DNA of 25,158 nucleotides from contig JAYMTA010000690.1 in the NCBI GenBank assembly GCA_036897625.1, forward strand, positions 1 through 25,158, read 5' to 3'. Under the pieces are notes generated by a model. That model was not told the origin of the DNA. It worked only from the letters and a program-made list of their open reading frames with translations, and did not search any database. The DNA comes from Pelargonium cotyledonis (Eukaryota; Streptophyta; Magnoliopsida; Geraniales; Geraniaceae). Within the stretch, counting starts at the first letter, position 1; each line of letters opens with the position of its first letter. Shown here piece by piece: positions 12,101 to 19,982 of this stretch. Position numbers and translations under genes: made by a program.

Positions 12101-15100
12101 GATGCTCTGGAAGAATACCTGAATAACAGTAATGCAGGCCCATCCCAAGTCTCCATCTGACCCTTGTAATAGTCATAAAAATCAACAACCTAGGGAAAAA
12201 ATAAGTGATTGAGCATCATCCATAAGTAACATTAACAAAAGTTAGAAATAGTTCATGACCAAATATAGTGACTAAATCGTAATATGCATAGATTACAAAA
12301 TGTATGCAGTCAAACAAATTGAATGACAAGTTTTCACTCTTCAGCTCCACAGAACTGCACTGTGGGACTTACTGGCTCTGCTTAATCATTCAATTAGTTT
12401 GAATAATCAAATCACAATGAGTAAATTTGAAAAGCAACATAATATAATTGCAACCAAAAGATAGTTCACATCTAATTAAAGAGAGATAAAACGAATACAC
12501 ATTTATAGATCAACCTTAATGGAAGAGCTTGCACTATACCTCAGGATATTTGATTGACAGAGTTGGATGATTTTTGTATGCCTCTGGAACAAGAATCATT
12601 AATGCCTCCTCTGGAGCACGACCACTTCTTATTAACAACTTAATAAATCAAAGAAAAATGTGTGGATATCAGAGTATGCTTGTTGATCAATCACATTAGA
12701 ATAAAGTGAAAACAAAAGATATTTCAGAATTGAGATGCATTCATACACCCAAATACACGTATGAAAAGACATACAACAAACTGGGAGAAATTTTCTAAAC
12801 AACAATTGTGAAACGTCCAGTTATGTCATAGGAATGAAAAGAAAAGAGTGAATAATGAATTGCCTTCAAGTACTTAACAAAAGTTTAGCAACTAAAGAAA
12901 ACCTCACACATGAGATGGTATCTTTTGTTAGTAAGTAAAATCTACTATGAACAACAATAGCCCCAATAACTTTTATAAAGCCAGTACACTAGATTCAGTT
13001 CCATTCTTCAGAGCGGAGTTTCATATTCTGTGTTATGTGTAGTTTGTCAAGCACATTCAGATCGCTGTCATTTTTTAAGTTTGTTTGTCAAAAGAACCGA
13101 CAATACAGATAATTTATACCAAAACATGTTCAGTTTATATAATATTATATTATATTATCATATAAAATAATGCAATAACTCTTACCTCTGCAGTGCTATC
13201 AAGATTAGCAGAGTCTGATGCCTTTGGGTTCCCAAAAGGACGAATTTCATTTTCCCGGCCATGCCAAACTGAAGACTTCAATGAAGTTTCTCGGGATTGC
13301 ATCCAGTTCAAATTCCCCTGCATACATATTACAGTGTCAACATAAAGTGATTCAAATGCATCTCTTAATTACTCCACATTACAATAGAAGTTCGAACTGA
13401 AATTATTACCTGTATGGTGTTGATCTCTCCATTATGACCTAGAAACCTCATTGGTTGTGCAAGAGGCCACCTTGGGCTAGTGTTTGTGCTATACCTCCTA
13501 TGATAAATGGCAAAAGGGGTTTGATAGAGCTCATCCTGAAGGTCATAGTAAAATAACCCAAGAACTTCTGAGCGAAGCATTCCCTTATAAACTATAGTCT
13601 GATTGGAGAGCGAACAAAAATATAACTCATTTCCCCAACTGTCTGAGTTTGCAGCAGCTGCTTTTTCGATCAATTTTCGGCAGATGTAGAGTTCTCGTTC
13701 AATGTCATCAACATTTTCTTCTTTAATCACTCGAACAAATACCTGCTCTATGTTTGGCATGGTTTCTTTTGCAAAATAACCAACTATAGAAGAATTTACA
13801 GGAACAGACCTCCATCCAAGCACCTCAAGACCCTCTTGTCTAAACGTATTTACAATAACTACATAAGCCAATTAGAAGTTTGTGGTCAAACAATAATTTA
13901 CAAGCACAAACAAAGTGCTTACACAGAAATTTAAGTGAATTGGAAGTTGATGGGAAAGGGAGGATACATCAACAAAAAGTAACCAATAATAATATATATT
14001 AAATGCCAACAAAGAGATTTGATAGACATGTAGAATAAAATTCCTACCTAAGAAAAAAACTTCAAATTCAGGAAGAGACATGAGTTTCTTCTTCTTATAT
14101 TAATTTATCAAGAACCATATCCACAGTCCTACACCAATTGGATGCACACCATGTAAATGAAGCAACTCTTGACCAACAAATCTGCAGTCCATATTTTACC
14201 AATTTTTGGACTTTGTTACATTCACAGACAATATTTAGAAGTGCATATACCTTATTAAAACGGAACATATTAAGCAATCAACCATGAAAATGCTCATCCA
14301 TGATATCAGAAAGAAGATAAGGATATAAAAGGAAGAAAAACAGAACAGATCTGACTTGATTAAAGATTAATGAGCAATCACCTTCTTTAGCTTTTTTCAT
14401 AGCATCAGCATCTTTGGGAAGGAACACCATTCCAACGCCAGTGTGCAACTTATCGAACGAAGCAATCCCTTGCTTACTGGCCCAATCATTTAATAGATCC
14501 CAAGGAATTGAAGTCATAACTCCCGAACCATCACCAGAGTCGTTGTCTGCTCCACATCCTCCACGATGTTCCATGCAGCCAAGAGCAATAAGAGCATCCT
14601 TAACAACACCATGGGATGCTATATTGTCCAAATTGGCAATAAATCCGACTCCACAAGCTCCTCTTTCTGATAATATATCTTCCAAGTGGGCAACCTACAG
14701 AGCATAAACATTGAATCACAAGGAAAAATAGAACTGCCAACAATCTTTCTTTTACAACCAAAACAAACATAGAGAACAAAGAGAAAAAGAATGTGAGGGC
14801 AAACACATTCACTGAAAAATCATGAAATATAAATAAAATACTACATTGATGCCCTGTCTGCATCTTTCTCTCAAAACTAATATACTTCAAAAATCCTTTT
14901 TTCACTCTGTTAGTGTTTCTCGAGCTGATTCTATTGGTCCATTTACAACAAAATGAAATAAATAAAGTTGCATTCACTTTTGACATGAATTAATTACTTT
15001 TGTTAGAGAAGAAAATATTTAAATATTTGGGACCTTTTAGCTTGAACTTATGGCATAATTTAATTTTCCAAACCATTGAAATTTTCTCAAGGAAGTAAAA

Positions 15101-15880
15101 GTAAAACTTATTAATTTACCAGTATTCTGCACTGTTCACTTATTTATTTATTTTATAACCGCAGTTCAAAAATAAAAAGTGCTTCGTAAAGAAGAAAACT
15201 GAACAGTTGATTTGTAACATCTGTTCAAGTAAAACTGATTAATTGAAACGGGAATCGAATCCATTTTCAGTTCCAAAAGTTTGAAATTTAAAAGCAGAAA
15301 ATTATTTAAACATTAGTGAATGAATAAGAAGGAAACGTAAGGGCGATTATGGTACACTATTTTCAGTCCGAGCAAAGATACATAAAAACGATCAGTTTCC
15401 ATTTCCAACAACTTTACCCTAACGCCGATCCGTTTTCCGTCTCCCGGAGCAGAACGAACTTCCACCACCACTTCAACACACTCCCCAACCGCATTTCTTC
15501 AACAAAACCAGACTCACTCCCCAAAATCGATAACCGTAATCGAACAGAGAAAACAAAACAAAAAAAGTAAAAGTAAACAAAAACACCATAAACGCACGCA
15601 CCTTCGGTTTAGCAGGCGATTGGCGATCGTGGCTGGGTCGGTCGATGTCGGGAAACGCCCGGACCGCGTTGTGGCCTCTCGTGACGAACTGCGGGAGTCC
15701 TCCCCTAGTGGCGGCAGAAACGCCGAATCGCCGCCGCGTGCGCTTTGATTTGCAATACAATCCGACGAAATCGACGTGTAGGAGACCTGTGGTGGCGTTG
15801 GGGGAGAGAATGGGGAGAGCGTGAGCTCCATTGGAGTAGAGGAGCTGAGGGGAGCGAGAGAGAGAGGAGTGAAGTGCCAT
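747..15880 (-). CDS. GLU1: Ferredoxin-dependent glutamate synthase, chloroplastic (33 exons, complete)
   Basis: Converts glutamine plus 2-oxoglutarate to two glutamates using reduced ferredoxin in plastids, in the GS/GOGAT cycle and photorespiratory ammonia recovery. The 33 exons sum to 4,878 nt (1,625 residues plus TAG), the usual Fd-GOGAT size. All introns are GT-AG and every phase closes. Exon order: 15602-15880, 14382-14694, 13410-13858, 13186-13317, 12540-12638, 12119-12189, 11791-11887, 10647-10739, 9993-10138, 9683-9842, 9319-9429, 8968-9183, 8397-8554, 7711-7840, 7368-7426, 7122-7227, 6602-6698, 6298-6413, 6006-6203, 5798-5908, 5146-5385, 4948-5046, 3968-4063, 3678-3875, 3491-3565, 3224-3352, 3032-3130, 2493-2635, 2300-2393, 1662-1900, 1483-1561, 1081-1164, 747-908. 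The start at 15880 has A at -3 and G at +4 and opens a Ser/Arg-rich transit peptide. The protein ends TFQSA. NADH-GOGAT is unlikely: there is no fused NADH/FAD small-subunit domain. Confidence 0.97.
4618..4858. mobile_element. Stowaway-like (Tc1/mariner) MITE in GLU1 intron 22
   Basis: A 241-bp element lies between exons 22 and 23. The left end reads CTCCCCCGTCCCAAAATGAG and the reverse complement of the right end reads CTCCATCCATACCAAAAGGA. Both ends then share GTGTCTTG, so the imperfect terminal inverted repeats are about 27 bp. The element is flanked by TA on both sides (4616-4617 and 4859-4860), the Stowaway target duplication. The CTCCNTCCGTCCCA-type end is the known Stowaway consensus. 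There is no transposase. Short open frames inside it are not genes. A 14-bp piece of the left end is repeated inside at 4664-4677. Confidence 0.88.
5584..5705 (-). mobile_element. tRNA-derived SINE-like copy in GLU1 intron 20
   Basis: Read on the minus strand, it starts GGGATACCTAATGGTTCAAG (box A-like) and carries GTGGGTTCCGATCC (box B-like, with one extra C). It ends with an inverted pair, GAGCTACC…GTAGCTC. The same sequence, diverged, is found at 16628-16750 and, shortened, at 16773-16848. It has the same orientation as GLU1 transcription. The exact ends and target duplications are not clear. Confidence 0.68.
6298..9842 (-). other. GLU1: GLU1 exons 10-18: central domain
   Basis: Residues 560-944 include [35 protein letters not shown] and [19 protein letters not shown], then [13 protein letters not shown]. 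They match the central domain that links the amidotransferase and synthase domains in Fd-GOGAT. No motif is missing and no stop interrupts the reading. The intron 9 acceptor is CACTAG at 9843-9848. It is the only one of the two nearby AGs that keeps the frame (…RHQQAFGYSS). Confidence 0.88.
7068..7094. repeat. (AAT)9 microsatellite in GLU1 intron 16
   Basis: Nine perfect AAT units (ATT on the GLU1 sense strand), about 26 nt upstream of the start of the intron-16 acceptor region in plus coordinates and next to exon 16. It is a likely length polymorphism. Confidence 0.9.
10934..10958. repeat. Perfect 11-bp inverted repeat in GLU1 intron 7
   Basis: CAAAGGGTCAA (10934-10944) and its exact reverse complement (10948-10958) are separated by ACA. 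This is a short tight hairpin inside the longest intron. Confidence 0.85.
11146..11210. repeat. Second 11-bp inverted repeat in GLU1 intron 7
   Basis: TTTGGCACCAT (11146-11156) and ATGGTGCCAAA (11200-11210) are exact reverse complements with a 43-nt loop. The 65-nt unit could be a decayed foldback element. No target duplication was seen. Confidence 0.75.
15602..15880 (-). other. GLU1: GLU1 exon 1: plastid transit peptide
   Basis: This exon encodes residues 1-93, beginning MALHSSLSR. It is rich in Ser, Arg and Thr and poor in acidic residues in its first 60 residues, with an RTRRRFG patch. That composition is typical of a stroma-targeting peptide. The mature enzyme should start at Cys107 in exon 2 (GACGVGF), because the amidotransferase needs a free N-terminal Cys. 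The transit peptide is therefore about 106 residues, similar to what is known for Arabidopsis and spinach Fd-GOGAT. The exon ends in AAG followed by the donor GTGCGT. Confidence 0.9.
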
Positions 15881-15974
15881 GGTTGTTGGTGGTGGTGGTG
15901 GGTTTGGGTTTGGGGTGTGGAGAAAATATGATCGTAGACGTGTGGAGAAGAATATGGATTTGAGGATAAAAGAG

Positions 15975-15981
15975 AAATATA
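15975..15981 (-). promoter_or_regulatory. Candidate proximal GLU1 TATA element
   Basis: TATATTT on the minus strand, about 95 nt upstream of the ATG at 15880. It is followed by a CT-rich leader. A start about 30 nt downstream would give a leader of roughly 65 nt that excludes the upstream ATG at 16006. Identified by sequence only. Confidence 0.35.
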
Positions 15982-16080
15982 GGGAGAGAGGACCGGAGCC
16001 ACCCACCCGCGCCTCTCAGTCTCTCACTTCTTTTCTTCCTGGTCTACTTCGTCTTTCTTGTTTGTTTTCAGATGTGTTGT

Positions 16081-16090
16081 TATATTATAC
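16081..16090 (-). promoter_or_regulatory. Candidate distal GLU1 TATA element
   Basis: GTATAATATA on the minus strand, about 200 nt upstream of the ATG at 15880. A transcript starting from here would include the in-frame ATG at 16006. Weak evidence, motif only. Confidence 0.25.
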
Positions 16091-16474
16091 ACATTCCACG
16101 CTGGAGTTTCGATCCTCTGTTTCGCTCTTTCTTAATTTCTCTTTTTGTTACTAAAAATGTATCTATCCTAGTTCGGACATGATTTCTCAGTTTTTACAAC
16201 AACAAAATATATGGGAAAAAATTGTTTTGCATATTTCACATGATTTTATTGTAATGAGTTTAGAGATTCATAGAATGTTTGTTCAAACTTGTACCAATTA
16301 AAGTGTCCGAATTTATTTATTTTAATTTCAATTTTTTTTTATAATTGATTGTTTGTTTTCATGCGTCGAATGGAATAACGAAAAATAAAAATTATACACT
16401 ATATTTGTTTGAGCGACTAGTTTGTCATTAGCTAATTAATTTGGCCCTTGAATTGTTACCCAAAACAACCTCCG

Positions 16475-16592
16475 AACTTTCAAATATGGATTCAATTTAG
16501 TTAATGAACTTTTAATATAAACTCCATCCATGACTATTTTGGTCATATTATATATATGAAAGTTCACCAAATTGAGTCCGAATGCAAAAGTT
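16475..16592. mobile_element. Foldback (MITE-like) repeat
   Basis: The arms 16475-16515 and 16555-16592 are imperfect reverse complements, sharing AACTTT, a GGA-TCAATTT block and TGAACTTT in the same order. A perfect ATGAC/GTCAT pair (16530-16546) sits in the centre, so the whole segment can fold on itself. It looks like a non-autonomous DNA element. The family and target duplication are unknown. Confidence 0.6.
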
Positions 16593-16627
16593 AAAAACCT
16601 TTTTTTTGTTAAAAAAAATTAATTTGT

Positions 16628-16750
16628 TGAGCTATACAATAGAGGGTAGCTCTTCCCTTTAAACTTCACTCCACCCCACCAACGCAATAGGATTTGAACT
16701 CACGATCTCCCACATGAAGATACGTGTTTTTAACCATTGCGTCATCTCCT
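16628..16750 (-). mobile_element. tRNA-derived SINE-like copy upstream of GLU1
   Basis: On the minus strand it begins GGAGATGACGCAATGG (box A-like) and contains GTGAGTTCAAATCC (box B, a good match to RGTTCRANYCC). It ends in the hairpin GAGCTACC…GTATAGCTC followed by an AT-rich tail with runs of T. It matches the copy in GLU1 intron 20 along its length and is the best preserved head in the window. Confidence 0.75.
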
Positions 16751-16772
16751 ATGAGACAAAAAAGTTAACAAA

Positions 16773-16848
16773 TTGAGCTACACAAAAAGAGTATCTGTCC
16801 CCTTTAAATCACACTCACCCCATCCGACGTAATAGAATTTGAAGTCAC
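16773..16848 (-). mobile_element. Truncated SINE-like copy
   Basis: This lies directly beside the previous copy in the same orientation. It keeps the GAGCTACACA end, the CCCTTTAAAT body and a decayed box B region (GTGACTTCAAATTC on the minus strand), but lacks the box A head. A tandem insertion or a partial duplication would explain it. Confidence 0.6.
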
Positions 16849-17094
16849 AAAATTTAACGAGCAAAATTGAATTTCTTACCAATATTTAATAAATTACTTA
16901 TTCCAATATTTTTGAAAGAAAACAAAAATAACTAGGGAGCAAACATCTAAAAATATCTTTAGTGGATCGATGACGGTGCAATTAGCGCTTATACTGCGAG
17001 GTGGTCAACTACTGGCGAATCATGAAATCTAATCTAGTGCATTGCGTTGCACCTTATAAACATGCACCTCCACCTACTCACCATATAATTGCGT

Positions 17095-17280
17095 GCCACG
17101 TCAAGATTCTGTGACGTTGACGGGAAAAAGAGCTTTGATTCTACTTTATTACTGTGCACTACATATTCTCTGGAATTTTGTCTCCTTTCGGGAGGAGGGC
17201 CCGTGACCGGCACTTAGCGGTTGGGTATCTGTTAATGGCTTGGGGTGACCGGTAGTTTCCGGTATTGGGGTGGACGTGGC
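17095..17280. promoter_or_regulatory. ACGT-core motif block in the GLU1 upstream region
   Basis: GCCACGTC at 17095-17102 and its exact reverse complement GACGTGGC at 17273-17280 bracket a GC-richer stretch. That stretch also has TGACG sites near 17111 and two GTGACCGG copies (17203-17210 and 17245-17252). ACGT cores of this kind are known binding sites for plant bZIP and bHLH factors. It lies about 1.2-1.4 kb upstream of the GLU1 start. Function is inferred from motifs only. Confidence 0.35.
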
Positions 17281-18119
17281 GGTCCGTGATTGGATGCTGG
17301 GTGACAGTCTAGTGAGTTCACTGACATAGATGCCAGAGGAAGAAAAACATTTGGAGTCTTGTGCCTCTGGGATTAACTGAGGTTTTTATTGTATGTGCTC
17401 ATGTCTATACATTAAAACTGTACCTGTTTTTTGATTGGTTATAAATAAATAATCATCTTTATTTTTTTATTTCGGTTTATTTACACAAAATAGGTAGTTT
17501 TCCACTTAAAACCTAAATAACATACCTCTTATTGTCATATGAGATACTCGATTGTGAGATATGAAGGAAAATTTGAAGTATATATTTAAATCGTTTGGCC
17601 TAGTCTATCTTAGTTAAAAATGTATAGTCTAATGAATTTATCATAAAACAATTATCTTTTGTATACTAATATTATTTACTCACTACTAAATTTTACGTAT
17701 TTTTAATGTTTTTGAAGTTAACAATAAATACAAAAGAAACTTATAAAATATCACAAAAAAATTGTTAGTTCAAACAACAATTCATATTCATGAATGTCAT
17801 TTTTCCAAAAATATTCTATGTTATTTTATTCCTCATTGAAATAAACAAAGCTTTTTGGTCCTACAATTTACCAAATTTAGGATGCATATTTTTATATATA
17901 GTTGCAAAGAGTGGTCGAGTATTCACATATGTTGAATATTCATGGTATGGAATTGTAATTTTGTATTCGATAATCTATAAATATCCCAAGATGCAACAAA
18001 TTCATTGACCACTTTTTTATTAAAAGAATTGCTATTAGTATGTGGGTAGACTTAAACTCAAATTTGGACTGATATCTTTTTTTCTAATTTATTGTTTAAG
18101 ATGTTGAGCATTTGCCATT

Positions 18120-18120
<1 letters not shown>

Positions 18121-18176
<56 letters not shown>
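18121..18176. repeat. Compound (GT)11(GA)17 microsatellite
   Basis: Eleven GT units (18121-18142) run directly into seventeen GA units (18143-18176), with no interruption. Confidence 0.95.
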
Positions 18177-18179
<3 letters not shown>

Positions 18180-19612
18180 TGCATACTCTAATATTTGACA
18201 TGGACGATCTATTATTTATATTGTTGGAATCCTGATAATAGCAACAAATTGCGGCGAATAGCCATTGTGCATGTATTTAACTTTAGTACCAAACAAAAAT
18301 TAAACACTAACTTTTCTTTAAATTGATTTTATTGCTATCAGCGTGATACAACTCTAAATGGTTTGAGTGATTTACACTTCATATCAAGTGGTAAAAACAC
18401 CATTCAAGCATCGTTGCATCTTGTGCTGATTGTAAAGCCATTTTAAATACCTCGTAAACTAATGTAATATTTGCGATATAATTTCTCTTGAACTTTTGAT
18501 ACATTCACTTGTTTTTCTTTAAGAAAACAAAAAAGAAAAGTTGGTTTACATATCAAAACTTGTTTTTTTTAGTGTAAGAGGAAATAGAAAATGGTCTTTT
18601 CCAACATTCCAAAAGGCACCTCTTGTGCTTAAACAAGAAATGGAAATGGTGGTGCCAAAAACTTTTTGGGCATCTTTTGTGGTTGGTGTGGGGACACAAA
18701 TTTGGCCATTCTTCATAGTGAATGGCAATAGCTAAATCAGGTACCACACGACCTTCAACCACAAAATCATCCTATGATATCCTCTCCGGAAAGTTGCTAG
18801 CCAGACATACTAAATTTATTATTTATTATATTCCCTATTATATATAATTATATAAATCACAAGAAACTTGGATTTTTCTTTTTCCTTCCAAATTCATGAG
18901 TATAGTATTTTAATACATTAATATTTCATATGGTACAAAATGAATGATTATTTAGGTTAAGATGTCCCCAAATGTGATCATGTAACCACCTTCAAGTCGA
19001 TTGAGAAATACTTTCTTTGGCATTTGTTTATTTTAAAAATCACAATCGCGGTGACTAAGCGCGTTGTACAGTTTAATTTTGTTTTGACTTTCAATTCAAT
19101 ATGATACATAAATTTTTAGCGACTACAAGTCATGATTATATATAAATATATTTGAGTTTTATTTTGTTTAAGTAGAAGAAATTGTAGAACGCAATACAAG
19201 TGGTGTGTGTTGAGAGTGAGTATAGTGTGCTTCGTGAATGATGCGTTGACATGAAGTTGACTAAATATTATACACGAGTCTGCTTGCTATAATATAGGTA
19301 CATACAAAAATTGTTGTGTTAAGTAGAATATGTGATTTTAAAGCGAATTTTTTGTAGATCTACTTAAAGTATCTAATTTATGTAGGAGGTGGGGTAACTG
19401 GTCGATCTAAGCAGGTAAAAAAATAAAATCGTTAGTGGTTATTTATTCTTACAAGCTTATGTGGAATATTATAATAGTTTCAGTTAACTTTTAAAAGATT
19501 GTAAGAGTTTAACTGTGAAGTGTTGACTGAGGCAAGGGTGGACCGTAGTAGGCATGAGTCAACCCATCATCTTAAAACATATTAACAAGCCTTAGTTAAG
19601 TTAAGTTTCTTA

Positions 19613-19777
19613 GGCCCAAGCCTAAATTGGTTCATCCAAATCCCAATCTCTCCTAAAATGCTCTATAAAACCTTTTAACAAGGTTTAAGTCTAGTTCAAA
19701 AACCATATAGAGCAGATAGATAGTTAAGTATGGGCCATATGGATTGGGCCCAGATTTTATGAGAATGAATATGGGCC
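19613..19777 (+). promoter_or_regulatory. Cluster of four TGGGCC (site II-like) motifs
   Basis: TGGGCC occurs at 19731-19736, 19745-19750 and 19772-19777, and in reverse (GGCCCA) at 19613-19618. It is 206-370 nt upstream of the start codon of the EF-hand-like gene. TGGGCY elements are known TCP-factor sites in promoters of broadly expressed plant genes. A TTTAAATA stretch at 19918-19925 is the nearest TATA-like element to that gene. Confidence 0.45.
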
Positions 19778-19982
19778 TTAAACATATTCCATAGCGCATT
19801 CACAAATATGCTTTGACTGTAAAGTAGACAAAAAAGATCATTTGAATATAAAACTTTGCTTCTTGCCCAAGAAATGCAGAACAGTCTCCTCAGCCAGCAA
19901 GTTTCATTGATGCTTGCTTTAAATACATGAACAAACAAATTTTCGCCACCAATCCACAGAACAAATCGACGTTTCGATCGAG

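Larger units (their letters stand above)
9993..14694 (-). other. GLU1: GLU1 exons 2-9: class II glutamine amidotransferase domain
   Basis: Residues 94-559 make the N-terminal glutaminase half. Visible marks are the nucleophile Cys107 in [14 protein letters not shown], the block [18 protein letters not shown], the block [17 protein letters not shown] and then GHNGEINT. These are the conserved elements of Ntn-type glutamine amidotransferases of the glutamate synthase family. The domain releases ammonia from glutamine, and in this family the ammonia is channelled inside the protein to the synthase site. Intron 7 (10740-11790, 1,051 nt) is the longest intron of the gene. Confidence 0.93.
16157..19600. 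other. Long intergenic spacer between divergent GLU1 and EF-hand-like genes
   Basis: No gene was recognised here. Contents in order: AT-rich DNA; a foldback repeat (16475-16592); two SINE-like copies (16628-16848); a GC-richer block with ACGT-core motifs (about 17090-17300); AT-rich DNA with a compound GT/GA microsatellite (18121-18176); and AT-rich sequence with small hairpins such as GCCATTC/GAATGGC at 18705-18726. Open frames at 17790-18008 and about 18541-18762 have no family resemblance, and the second is open on both strands. Confidence 0.6.

Noticed and set aside
14600..14986. 128-codon minus-strand frame across GLU1 exon 2 and intron 1
   Set aside because: Wrong frame for the conserved exon 2 protein ([12 protein letters not shown]) and it crosses a clear acceptor at 14695.
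15514..16002. 162-codon minus-strand frame over GLU1 exon 1
   Set aside because: Shifted frame of the transit-peptide exon; it does not join to exon 2 in phase.
16628..16750. A true tRNA gene
   Set aside because: Box A and box B-like motifs are present, but no complete cloverleaf can be drawn, and the sequence recurs in diverged copies with a shared non-tRNA body, as in a SINE.
17790..18008. 72-codon plus-strand frame in the spacer
   Set aside because: AT-rich, hydrophobic by composition only, no recognisable domain.
18541..18762. Frames open on both strands in the spacer
   Set aside because: No domain, no ATG for the plus frame; small inverted repeats suggest a repeat relic instead of a gene.
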